From an uncultured Clostridia bacterium (lineage in GTDB: Bacteria; Bacillota; Clostridia; Oscillospirales; CAG-272), in NCBI GenBank assembly GCA_946615525.1, contig CAMOHW010000010.1, forward strand, positions 1-13,973: a stretch of DNA of 13,973 nucleotides, read 5' to 3'. The stretch's first letter is position 1. The number at the start of each line of letters is the position of its first letter. Position numbers and translations under genes: made by a program. The notes beneath the pieces were generated by a model. That model had not been told where the DNA came from and searched no databases. It was given only the letters and a program-made list of their open reading frames with translations. Of the stretch, positions 6,489-12,845 are shown one piece after another.

Positions 6489-6860
6489 TCAGGGCTTGTC
6501 CGTTTCATCTTCATCCGGTTCCGAGATTTCCAAATGGTTCAGAATCGAGGCAATGTGTGCGCCGTAGGCAATAGAGGAATCGCGGTGGAAGGAAAGCTCG
6601 GGGGTGATGCGCAAATTCAGCGTTCTGGCAAGTTCGCGGCGGATGTATCCGCTTGCCGCTTTCAGTCCTTGCTGAACCTCTTTTTCATCTCCGGAGAGAA
6701 AGGAATAGTAGATTTTTGCATATTTCAAATCGGGAGTGACCTCGGCGGCGGTAACGCTCAAAAAGGCGTCCTGCACGCGTGGGTCTTTTACATTCCGCAT
6801 AATGTTCATCAGTTCTTTTCGCATTTCTTCGTTGATGCGATCTCTTCTATATCTTCCCAT
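6489..6860 (-). CDS. rbfA: 30S ribosome-binding factor A
   Basis: RbfA is a KH-fold protein that assists late maturation of the 30S subunit and 16S rRNA 5'-end processing. The 123-residue product shows the family's typical N-terminus (MGRYRRDRINEEMRKEL), the segment KDPRVQDAFLSVTAAEVTPD, and the C-terminal PELSFHRDSSIAYGAHI. AGAAAGGA lies about 10 nt upstream of the ATG. In many Firmicutes rbfA sits in the nusA-infB operon; here it lies between a small membrane protein gene and spoIIR. No promoter is visible in the 64 nt upstream, which is largely filled by a terminator, so it may depend on read-through from the promoter at 7163-7191. Confidence 0.95.
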   Translation of the reverse strand: MGRYRRDRINEEMRKELMNIMRNVKDPRVQDAFLSVTAAEVTPDLKYAKIYYSFLSGDEKEVQQGLKAASGYIRRELARTLNLRITPELSFHRDSSIAYGAHIASILNHLEISEPDEDETDKP

Positions 6861-6888
6861 TCGTTAAAAATCCTTTCTTACTTTGCAG

Positions 6889-6915
6889 AAAAAAACGGCA
6901 TACAGCCGTTTTTTT
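6889..6915. terminator. Intrinsic terminator between the small membrane protein gene and rbfA
   Basis: AAAAACGGC (6891-6899), a 5-nt loop and GCCGTTTTT (6905-6913) form a stem flanked by A- and T-tracts, functional in either direction by structure. On the minus strand it follows the small membrane protein gene. Confidence 0.85.
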
Positions 6916-6924
6916 GAGTTGAGA

Positions 6925-7128
6925 TCATCCTTCTTCGCCGTCAATTTCGCTCAAATCTTCAATATCGGTATCCTCAAATGTTTCATCGGCATCCAAAAGG
7001 TCGCTTTCTTCGGTTTGCGGATCCTTTTTCATAAACTTTTTATAAATCACGCAGGCAATTGCGGCAATTGCGGCAAAAAACATCAAGCACGATAAAAATG
7101 CCGAAACGCAGGACTTCTTTTCTTTCAT
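6925..7128 (-). CDS. Small single-span membrane protein with acidic cytoplasmic tail
   Basis: I do not recognise a family. The 67-residue product has a short basic N-terminus (MKEKKSC), one hydrophobic helix at about 7-29 with three cysteines in or next to it, a basic KKFMKK stop-transfer stretch, and a highly acidic tail (36-67) without cysteine. The start at 7128 is chosen because GGAGG lies 7 nt upstream; the ATG at 7134 abuts the ribosome binding site and is too close. A consensus-like promoter at 7163-7191 precedes it and a terminator follows it. It is likely a real expressed gene because it has its own promoter, ribosome binding site and terminator. Confidence 0.7.
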   Translation of the reverse strand: MKEKKSCVSAFLSCLMFFAAIAAIACVIYKKFMKKDPQTEESDLLDADETFEDTDIEDLSEIDGEEG

Positions 7129-7162
7129 GGTCATCCCTCCTGTTCAAATTCTTTTCAACCAT

Positions 7163-7191
7163 AGTATATCATGGAAACCAGCGTTTTACAA
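7163..7191 (-). promoter_or_regulatory. SigA-type promoter for the leftward small membrane protein gene
   Basis: On the minus strand TTGTAA (7191-7186) and TATACT (7168-7163) are separated by 17 nt. Transcription would start about 25-30 nt upstream of the chosen ATG. It may also serve rbfA by read-through. Confidence 0.7.
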
Positions 7192-7227
7192 TACTTTTTC
7201 AAATTTTTTTTCTTCTTTTGTTTTCTA

Positions 7228-7256
7228 TTGATTTTTTGCGCATTTTGTGATAGGAT
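7228..7256 (+). promoter_or_regulatory. SigA-type promoter for prmC
   Basis: TTGATT (7228-7233) and TAGGAT (7251-7256) are separated by 17 nt, placing the start near 7263, 27 nt before the prmC ATG. It is divergent from the promoter at 7163-7191. Confidence 0.55.
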
Positions 7257-7289
7257 AAAAGAAAGACCGCGCGAAAGGAGAAGTTTGTT

Positions 7290-8123
7290 ATGACCTATCG
7301 GGAAATCGTTGCCAAATTGCAAAAAGCGGGCATTGAAAGTGCCGAATGGGATGCCGGTTTGCTGGTCGAACATTTTTGCCACCTTTCGCGAGAGGAGATC
7401 ATGCAAGATCCGGAGCGCCGATTTTCATCCCCGGAACTTCTTTCTGCGGTCGAGCGGCGTGCCGGACGCTTTCCGCTCCAATATCTGTTGGGCGAATGGG
7501 CTTTTTATCGGCAGACCTATCGCGTTGCCCCCGGCTGCCTGATCCCGCGCTCGGATACCGAGATCCTGGTGGAGGAGGCAATTCGCAAACTCCCGAAGGG
7601 TGCATTTTTTGCAGATCTTTGCACCGGCAGCGGATGCATTGCCATTTCCATTCTCTGCGAGCGCAAGGATACCACCGCCATAGCCGTTGACCTTTCGGAG
7701 GATGCCTTACAAATCGCCGCCGAAAATGCCGAACGCAATGGCGTCCGCGACCGTCTGATCCTCAAAAAAGCGGACCTGATCACCGTGAAACCGGAAGAAT
7801 GGGGAAGCGAATTGCCCATGCCGGATGCGATTTTCTCTAACCCGCCTTATATTCGCACCGGCGACCTTGTCGACCTTTCGCCGGAAGTTGGCGCCGAACC
7901 GCGCATGGCACTGGATGGAGGAGAAGACGGCTTGATCTTTTACCGCCGCCTGTTTCCCATTGCGCAGGAGTGGCTCCAGCCGGAGGGCTTTTGTCTGTTT
8001 GAGATCGGGTATGATCAGGCAAAGGATATTCAAGCCCTTGCCCGAAATCGGTTTGCTTCCTGCCGCATTTTGCGTGACTTTGGCGGAAACGATCGTGTAG
8101 CCGTGCTGGAAAAACCGATTTGA
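7290..8123 (+). CDS. prmC: Peptide chain release factor N5-glutamine methyltransferase
   Basis: PrmC (HemK) methylates the glutamine of the GGQ motif in release factors 1 and 2, using S-adenosylmethionine, and so supports efficient termination of translation. The 277-residue protein has an N-terminal helical substrate-binding part and a Rossmann-like domain with SAM motif I at ADLCTGSGC (108-116). NPPY (184-187) is the catalytic motif that binds the target glutamine; PLQYLLGEWAFYRQ in the middle is also typical of the family. AAAGGAG lies 9 nt before the ATG. The usual partner prfA is not next to it in this window. A terminator follows at 8143-8177. Confidence 0.95.
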   Translation: MTYREIVAKLQKAGIESAEWDAGLLVEHFCHLSREEIMQDPERRFSSPELLSAVERRAGRFPLQYLLGEWAFYRQTYRVAPGCLIPRSDTEILVEEAIRKLPKGAFFADLCTGSGCIAISILCERKDTTAIAVDLSEDALQIAAENAERNGVRDRLILKKADLITVKPEEWGSELPMPDAIFSNPPYIRTGDLVDLSPEVGAEPRMALDGGEDGLIFYRRLFPIAQEWLQPEGFCLFEIGYDQAKDIQALARNRFASCRILRDFGGNDRVAVLEKPI

Positions 8124-8142
8124 TCGCCGCGGCATATATTAA

Positions 8143-8177
8143 GAGAGGAGCCCGATCGGGGGTTCCTCTCATTTTTT
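8143..8177 (+). terminator. Intrinsic terminator or attenuator between prmC and ddl
   Basis: GAGAGGAGCCC (8143-8153) pairs with GGGTTCCTCTC-type sequence (8160-8170, with one G-T pair) and is followed by ATTTTTT. Its T-tract ends only 19 nt before the ddl ATG, leaving no room for a promoter between them. Confidence 0.85.
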
Positions 8178-8196
8178 GTGCCGGGGGAGGTCGGAT

Positions 8197-9222
8197 ATGA
8201 AAATTGTGGTTTTGGCAGGTGGGAACAGCACCGAGCGGGAAGTTTCACTATCTTCGGGAGCGCGTATTGCGGGTGCTTTGCGCGAAAATGGGCATCGCGT
8301 TTTGCTTTTGGACCTCTGTCTGGGAATTGATCTGCTTCCGGACGATATCGACCAACTGTTTACCGGGATGCCTGCACAGGAAACGACATCAAATCTGTTG
8401 CGCTCGGAAGAATCGGTATTGCCGAGTGAGGAACCGATCGGGGCGAATGTAGCCGAACTTTGCCGGGCGGCGGATCTCGTCTTTTTGGCATTGCACGGCG
8501 GGATCGGTGAGGGCGGTATTTTGCAGGCGTTTCTGGAGTGCAACGGGGTAACTTATACCGGGAGCGACGCGGTTGGCAGTATGCTCGCCATGGACAAAGA
8601 CCTTTCCAAACGGATCTTTCGCGCGTCGGGTGTCCCAACGCCCGAGTGGGTGCTTTTTGATGCCGAAGAACAATCGTTCAGCGGCTCTTTGGAGTCGGTC
8701 GGTTTCCCATGCGTGGTCAAACCGGCAAACGGAGGTTCCAGTGTGGGCGTTTCTTTTGCAAAAAATGAAAAAGACCTTTTTGCGGCGCTGGAAAATGCCG
8801 CGCCGCTTTGCCGCTATCTTTTGGTGGAGCGTATGATTCGCGGTAGGGAACTGACCATCGGCGTGCTGGGGGAGAGGACTTTGCCGACGGTAGAGATTTT
8901 GCCGCCGGACGGCGTTTACGATTATCAAAACAAATACAACGGCAAAACGCGCGAACTTTGCCCTGCGGATTTGCCGCCGGAGATTTGCGAACGCATCCGG
9001 TCGCTTGCCCTTTGCGCCTTTCGCGCCTTGCGTTTGCGGGATTATGCAAGATTTGATTTTTTGCTGGATGCCGACAACCGTTTATGGTGTTTGGAAGGAA
9101 ATACCCTGCCGGGAATGACGCCGACCAGTCTGTTTCCAAAAGAGGCGGAAACACTTGGCATTTCCTATGGGGCACTTTGTGAACTTTTGGCGCAATTGGC
9201 AAACAAAAGAGCAGCACCGTAA
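8197..9222 (+). CDS. ddl: D-alanine--D-alanine ligase
   Basis: Joins two D-alanines with ATP hydrolysis to supply the dipeptide end of the peptidoglycan precursor, in the cytoplasm. The 341-residue ATP-grasp enzyme shows STEREVSL (Glu14 binds the first D-Ala), HGGIGEGG (100-107), KPANGGSSVGV (175-185), ERMIRGRELT, and YDYQNKY with Tyr247 in the position that marks D-Ala-D-Ala rather than D-Ala-D-lactate enzymes. RFDF supplies metal-binding Asp287, and LEGNTLPGMTPTS has Glu300 and Asn302. The start at 8197 has GGGGGAGG 6 nt upstream; a TTG further upstream in the same frame lies in the terminator tail. Transcription is puzzling, since an intrinsic terminator ends just upstream. A consensus promoter directly after the gene serves the next unit. 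Confidence 0.96.
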   Translation: MKIVVLAGGNSTEREVSLSSGARIAGALRENGHRVLLLDLCLGIDLLPDDIDQLFTGMPAQETTSNLLRSEESVLPSEEPIGANVAELCRAADLVFLALHGGIGEGGILQAFLECNGVTYTGSDAVGSMLAMDKDLSKRIFRASGVPTPEWVLFDAEEQSFSGSLESVGFPCVVKPANGGSSVGVSFAKNEKDLFAALENAAPLCRYLLVERMIRGRELTIGVLGERTLPTVEILPPDGVYDYQNKYNGKTRELCPADLPPEICERIRSLALCAFRALRLRDYARFDFLLDADNRLWCLEGNTLPGMTPTSLFPKEAETLGISYGALCELLAQLANKRAAP

Positions 9223-9235
9223 TGGAAAAACGGAC

Positions 9236-9264
9236 TTGACAAAAATAAATAAAAGTGTTATAAT
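9236..9264 (+). promoter_or_regulatory. Perfect consensus SigA promoter of the dehydratase gene
   Basis: TTGACA (9236-9241) and TATAAT (9259-9264) with a 17-nt spacer match the consensus at all 12 positions. The expected transcript has a leader of about 73 nt before the ATG at 9344. No operator-like dyad is obvious, so expression is probably strong and constitutive. Confidence 0.92.
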
Positions 9265-9343
9265 AAATAAAATTCTGGCAAATCGGCTCTCAATTTTGCA
9301 AGTTTATTTTTGGGAGTAAAAAAGTAAAAAGAAGGATGATTTC

Positions 9344-11290
9344 ATGTTTAAAAAACCGTTGCGTATGCGCTACCGCAAAATGCTGTTGGGGTTGTTTGAT
9401 ATTTCTTGCTTTGTGGTTGTTGCGGCATTGTATTTTTTGACAGCCAAACTGGATAAACATATTCCGATCGAATATGTCAGCGATTTCGTGATCGATTGTC
9501 TGACTCTGCTTGTTTGGATCTTGATCATTCGGATCATTTCCGGAACCTATTTCAAAGTCTGGCGCTATACCAATACCAATTCTTTGCTCATGCTGGCAAT
9601 TTCGGATGCACTGGGCGGCATTTTTGCCGCAATTACCTGCATTGTCGTTCTCAAAAGACTTGTTCTTCACGTTGAACCGAGCATCTGGCTGTTCATTGTC
9701 ATTGCATCCCTCAACTCTCTTTTGACATTGGTTTCCCGTTTTGTTTATCGGATCGTTTACAAATACATCGACAGCAGGAATGTTCCTGAAGGGGGAAAAA
9801 AGGCACCTTCCAACCGTATTCCGGTTGCCATTGTCGGTGCCGGTCAAAACGGATATAATTTGGCGCATGAATTGCTTTCGGGCAGATATTCCAACTACAA
9901 GCCGTTGTTCTTTATTGACACCGATAATTCCAAGGTCGGCAGTCTTGTGGCAAACCTGAAAGTATATCCCGAGAACGAGGCGGTATTGGACCTGATCCGG
10001 GAGCAGGGAGTTGCTGAGATCTTCATTGCCGTAACCGGTTTGGACGATACCAAAGCAACCAACATCTATCATTTTTACAGCCGCACTTCCTGCAAAATCA
10101 AGATTTATGATACCGAAGTGCGTGATATGGGCGAAAAAACCGGACCGCGCAAACTGCGTGAGTTCCGCGTAGAGGATTTGCTGTTCCGCAAGTCCATCCA
10201 TTTTCTGGAAGGCAAAGCACGCGATTTTTACACCGGAAAAGTAGTTATGGTCACCGGTGGCGGCGGCTCTATCGGCAGCGAGATTTGCCGCCAGGTTGCA
10301 GCTTGCGAGCCAAGGCAGCTCATCATTTTGGATATTTACGAGAACAATGCCTACGATATTCAGCAGGAACTTGCTTTCCAGTACGGAGCAAAACTGGATT
10401 TGCGTGTTGTCATTGCCTCGGTGCGTGACCGGGAGCGTATGGAAGCTGTCTTTTCGGAACTTCGTCCGGAAATCGTATTCCACGCAGCGGCGCACAAACA
10501 CGTGCCTTTGATGGAGAATAACTCCTGCGAGGCGATCAAGAACAATGTTTTCGGCACCAATAACACTGCCGATATGGCGGAAAAATACGGCACTCAGAAG
10601 TTCATTCTCATTTCTACCGATAAAGCGGTCAACCCCACCAATGTCATGGGCGCTTCCAAGCGGTTGTGCGAAATGGTGGTCCAGTCCCGCAAGGATAGCA
10701 AGACCGCGTTTGCGGCAGTCCGTTTCGGCAATGTGCTTGGCTCAAACGGATCGGTTATTCCGCTGTTCCGCAAGCAAATTGCGCAGGGCGGTCCCGTTAC
10801 CATCACCGACCGTCGCATCATCCGCTATTTTATGACCATTCCGGAGGCAAGCCAACTGGTTATGCAGGCAGGCGCCATGGCAAAGAGCGGGGAACTCTTC
10901 GTTTTGGATATGGGCAAGCCGGTTTTGATCTATGACCTTGCCGTCAACATGATCCGCCTTTCCGGATTTGTCCCCAATCAGGATATTGAGATCAAGGAAA
11001 TTGGTCTGCGCCCCGGCGAAAAGCTTTATGAAGAGCTTTTGATGAAGACCGAAAACCTGGATAAGACCGAAAACAACCTGATTTTCATTGAGCGCGATCA
11101 GCCGCTTTCTCGCGAGGAATTGCAGGCAAAACTCAACCTTTTGGCAAGGGTGGTCAAGGAAACGCAGGGAAAGATCAACGCCCAGCAGATCAAACAGGCC
11201 ATCAAACAGGTCGTTCCCACCTTCCGCGATCCGGACGAGGTCAATCGCAACGCGGCCGAATCGGAAGAGATGAAACTCTGCCAAAAATAA
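9344..11290 (+). CDS. Membrane-anchored CapD/FlaA1-family NDP-sugar 4,6-dehydratase
   Basis: Likely converts a UDP-N-acetylhexosamine (typically UDP-GlcNAc) to a 4-keto-6-deoxy sugar for capsule, glycan or glycoprotein modification. The 648-residue protein has four TM helices within about residues 14-132, a first Rossmann-like domain (VGAGQNG at about 165-171), and a second NAD(P)-binding domain with TGGGGSIGSE (304-313). The motif STDKAVNPTNVMGASKR (424-440) carries Met435 and Lys439 where classical short-chain dehydrogenases have Tyr-x-x-x-Lys; the Met is normal for this large-dehydratase group (PglF, CapD). AGAAGGA lies 8 nt before the ATG. A perfect consensus promoter drives it. The 51 nt to the next gene contain no terminator, so that regulator is likely co-transcribed. 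The sugar product is inferred. Confidence 0.92.
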   Translation: MFKKPLRMRYRKMLLGLFDISCFVVVAALYFLTAKLDKHIPIEYVSDFVIDCLTLLVWILIIRIISGTYFKVWRYTNTNSLLMLAISDALGGIFAAITCIVVLKRLVLHVEPSIWLFIVIASLNSLLTLVSRFVYRIVYKYIDSRNVPEGGKKAPSNRIPVAIVGAGQNGYNLAHELLSGRYSNYKPLFFIDTDNSKVGSLVANLKVYPENEAVLDLIREQGVAEIFIAVTGLDDTKATNIYHFYSRTSCKIKIYDTEVRDMGEKTGPRKLREFRVEDLLFRKSIHFLEGKARDFYTGKVVMVTGGGGSIGSEICRQVAACEPRQLIILDIYENNAYDIQQELAFQYGAKLDLRVVIASVRDRERMEAVFSELRPEIVFHAAAHKHVPLMENNSCEAIKNNVFGTNNTADMAEKYGTQKFILISTDKAVNPTNVMGASKRLCEMVVQSRKDSKTAFAAVRFGNVLGSNGSVIPLFRKQIAQGGPVTITDRRIIRYFMTIPEASQLVMQAGAMAKSGELFVLDMGKPVLIYDLAVNMIRLSGFVPNQDIEIKEIGLRPGEKLYEELLMKTENLDKTENNLIFIERDQPLSREELQAKLNLLARVVKETQGKINAQQIKQAIKQVVPTFRDPDEVNRNAAESEEMKLCQK

Positions 11291-11341
11291 TCAATTCCCC
11301 AAGCGTTCCCCCCTACTGAGAAATAAAAGGAGTTGGAAAGT

Positions 11342-11716
11342 ATGCAATTACAGGAATCCGGCGAGATGTATCTGGAGTCCATTTTGATCTTGTCCGAACA
11401 GAAAGGGATCGTCCGTTCCATTGATGTTTGCGACTATATGGGATTTAGCAAACCGAGCGTTAGTCGCGCCATTCATCTGTTGGAGGACGGCGGATACCTG
11501 ACTGTTGACGAAAAGGGATTTTTGAAATTGACCGCCGTTGGTTCGGAGGTCGCCAAAAAGATCTATGAGCGTCATCGTGTCCTGACCGAGATCCTCTGCT
11601 ATCTTGGAGTGGATCGCGAAACCGCGACTGACGACGCCTGCAAGATGGAGCATGTCATCAGCGATCAAACATTTGAAACGCTCAAAGCGCGGCTCGCACA
11701 TTTGAATCTGTTTTAA
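11342..11716 (+). CDS. DtxR/MntR-family metal-dependent transcriptional regulator, short form
   Basis: A 124-residue DNA-binding repressor of the DtxR family. The winged helix spans about 1-65 (FSKPSVSRAIHLLEDGGYL) and the metal-binding dimerisation domain follows. Met9, Cys100, Glu103 and His104 reproduce the primary site of DtxR (Met10, Cys102, Glu105, His106). MntR has Asp and Glu in place of Met and Cys, so an iron response is more likely than manganese. His78 of the ancillary site is kept, but its Glu and second His partners are not, and the SH3-like domain is absent. The start at 11342 has AAAGGAG 9 nt upstream; a TTG three codons earlier overlaps that site. It follows the dehydratase gene by 51 nt and is closed by a strong terminator. 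No metal transporter is adjacent. Confidence 0.88.
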   Translation: MQLQESGEMYLESILILSEQKGIVRSIDVCDYMGFSKPSVSRAIHLLEDGGYLTVDEKGFLKLTAVGSEVAKKIYERHRVLTEILCYLGVDRETATDDACKMEHVISDQTFETLKARLAHLNLF

Positions 11717-11743
11717 AAAAACCGCCGAAAGGCGGTTTTTTTT
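11715..11743 (+). terminator. Intrinsic terminator after the DtxR-family gene
   Basis: CCGCC (11722-11726), a GAAA loop and GGCGG (11731-11735) are flanked by seven A and eight T residues that extend the stem. It starts within the stop codon of the regulator. Confidence 0.93.
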
Positions 11744-11842
11744 GCAAGTGATTGTCTTTTTCCTTTCATTTTTTGTCCCCCGTTTCATAAAAAGAGAGCT
11801 TTTGGAATAGATAATAAAAAAGCTTTGAAAGGAGGGCATAGA

Positions 11843-12385
11843 ATGGAAAACGAGTGCTTTCGAACAGGAGCAACGATCAAAGAGGATTTTCGGATCCTGG
11901 TCAAATGCGAGGTGGAAATGCAGTTACCAAAAGACATCCCGCTGATCATGCCTTTTTATCAAAAAATGGGTGATGCCGCAATTCGCTGGAGCCGGGAGCA
12001 GTTGGGGGAAAAGACGCGAAAAGAATATGCTTCCTTGCCGGATCTGTGGGCAAAAGCGCGCTTTCTTCCGGTCTATTTCCGCTTGCAGGGAGCACCTGCT
12101 TTTGAGGACGCTGACCATTTGGTCATGGTTTGTCACTCGGTACTTTCGCAGGGCAATGAGCGCTTGATCCGTCGATCGGCGCAGGTTTGGAATAAACGGG
12201 AGGGAACGGTACTCTCCGACCGCCTTGTTTTGCGCCGCTTTTGCAAGGGAAAATGCAAGAAACCGAGGGGATTTCATGCAGATGGATGCTATCCTTGCGG
12301 CGGGGAAATGATATTTTTTCGGAACCCGACAGCAAAAGCACCTTTTTCCGAACAAAAAATCAAGTTTTTTCAGTCAATCATATGA
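11843..12385 (+). CDS. Small protein with an RsiV/DUF3298-like fold and four C-terminal cysteines
   Basis: Function unknown. The 180-residue product has no signal peptide or TM helix. Its order of elements recalls the DUF3298/RsiV C-terminal fold: a strand (ILVKCEVEMQLP), a helix (MPFYQKMGDAAIRWSRE), two strands (RFLPVYFRLQG and HLVMVCHSVLS), a WNKREGTVLSDRLVL segment like the 'tG..l.L.dl' signature, and an ending GEMIFFRNPTAKAPFSEQ like the 'vFyFnpyeiapyA' signature. Unusually, Cys134, Cys138, Cys149 and Cys152 (CKGKC and CYPC) are inserted near the end and could bind a metal. The start at 11843 has AAAGGAGGG 6 nt upstream; an earlier in-frame codon at 11825 overlaps this site. No clear promoter is visible in the 99 nt after the preceding terminator. 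The real-gene call is good, the family call tentative. Confidence 0.65.
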   Translation: MENECFRTGATIKEDFRILVKCEVEMQLPKDIPLIMPFYQKMGDAAIRWSREQLGEKTRKEYASLPDLWAKARFLPVYFRLQGAPAFEDADHLVMVCHSVLSQGNERLIRRSAQVWNKREGTVLSDRLVLRRFCKGKCKKPRGFHADGCYPCGGEMIFFRNPTAKAPFSEQKIKFFQSII

Positions 12386-12403
12386 AAAAATGACAAAAAA
12401 TAC

Positions 12404-12432
12404 TTGCAAATCAAATTATATTATGTTATAAT
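12404..12432 (+). promoter_or_regulatory. SigA-type promoter of the V/A-ATPase operon
   Basis: TTGCAA (12404-12409) and a perfect TATAAT (12427-12432) are separated by 17 nt. The leader to the chosen ATG is about 85 nt and contains short inverted repeats, including CGATTG (12475-12480) with CAATCG further on. Confidence 0.78.
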
Positions 12433-12524
12433 AAACTTTGTTATATTTTTGATAATCTCAAAACCTTTGGTTTCGATTGGCGCTTTTATGGCAATCGGAT
12501 CCATAGAAAGGCATGGGTAAACAA

Positions 12525-12845
12525 ATGTCAAAAGAAATTTTGGAAAAGATTCGGGAAGCGGAAGCCGAAGCTGACCGCATCATTGCCGCCGCAGAGGCAA
12601 AAGCCGCAAAAATGCGGGCTGAAGCGGAAGCAAAAGGGCAAAAGACCTGCGAAACTGCCGAGGCAAAAGCGACCGAAACTTTCAAAAAGGCAATGGCTGA
12701 CGCCAAAATCCAGGCAGACGCTCTGACCGCCGAAGCGGTAAAAGATTCACAGGCCGAAGCGGATGCCGTTTTGAAGCAGGCAAAGGAAAAGGTGCCGGAT
12801 GCCAAGCAAGTGGTGATTGGAGGGTTGGAAGCAAAATGTCGGTAA
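12525..12845 (+). CDS. V/A-type ATPase peripheral-stalk subunit G/H
   Basis: A 106-residue, almost wholly helical protein rich in Ala, Glu and Lys, with a heptad-like pattern (EKIREAEAEADRIIAAAEAK). This is typical of the small stalk subunit (AhaH/NtpF-type) that pairs with subunit E to hold the stator of V/A-ATPases. The identification depends on the next gene, a clear subunit I, because coiled coils alone are not diagnostic. The start is uncertain: ATG at 12513 is only 1 nt after AAAGG (12507-12511), which is too close, while ATG at 12525 is 13 nt away, so 12525 is preferred. The stop overlaps the next gene by 10 nt, indicating translational coupling. Confidence 0.82.
   Translation: MSKEILEKIREAEAEADRIIAAAEAKAAKMRAEAEAKGQKTCETAEAKATETFKKAMADAKIQADALTAEAVKDSQAEADAVLKQAKEKVPDAKQVVIGGLEAKCR

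Noticed and set aside
7060-7080. Short repeat of GCAATTGCGG within the small membrane protein gene
   Set aside because: It simply encodes the Ala/Ile-rich stretch of the TM helix (AIAAIA).
9290-10501. Long minus-strand reading frame (403 codons) opposite the dehydratase gene
   Set aside because: It lies wholly against a well-supported gene, its product resembles no known family, and it has no ribosome binding site of note. It is a by-product of codon use.
10613-10663. Apparent loss of the catalytic tyrosine (Met435 in place of Tyr of YxxxK) in the dehydratase
   Set aside because: Met at this place is normal for the PglF/CapD large-dehydratase group, so it is not a defect.
11744-11842. Promoter for the DUF3298-like gene (TCATA at 11785-11789 with GGAATAGATAAT at 11804-11815)
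   Set aside because: The sequence is AT-rich and loosely recalls a SigF-type promoter, but spacing and matches are too poor to list.
12513-12527. ATG at 12513 as start of the V/A-ATPase stalk subunit
   Set aside because: Only 1 nt separates it from the best ribosome binding site; 12525 is preferred, although its 13-nt spacing is long and the choice is not certain.
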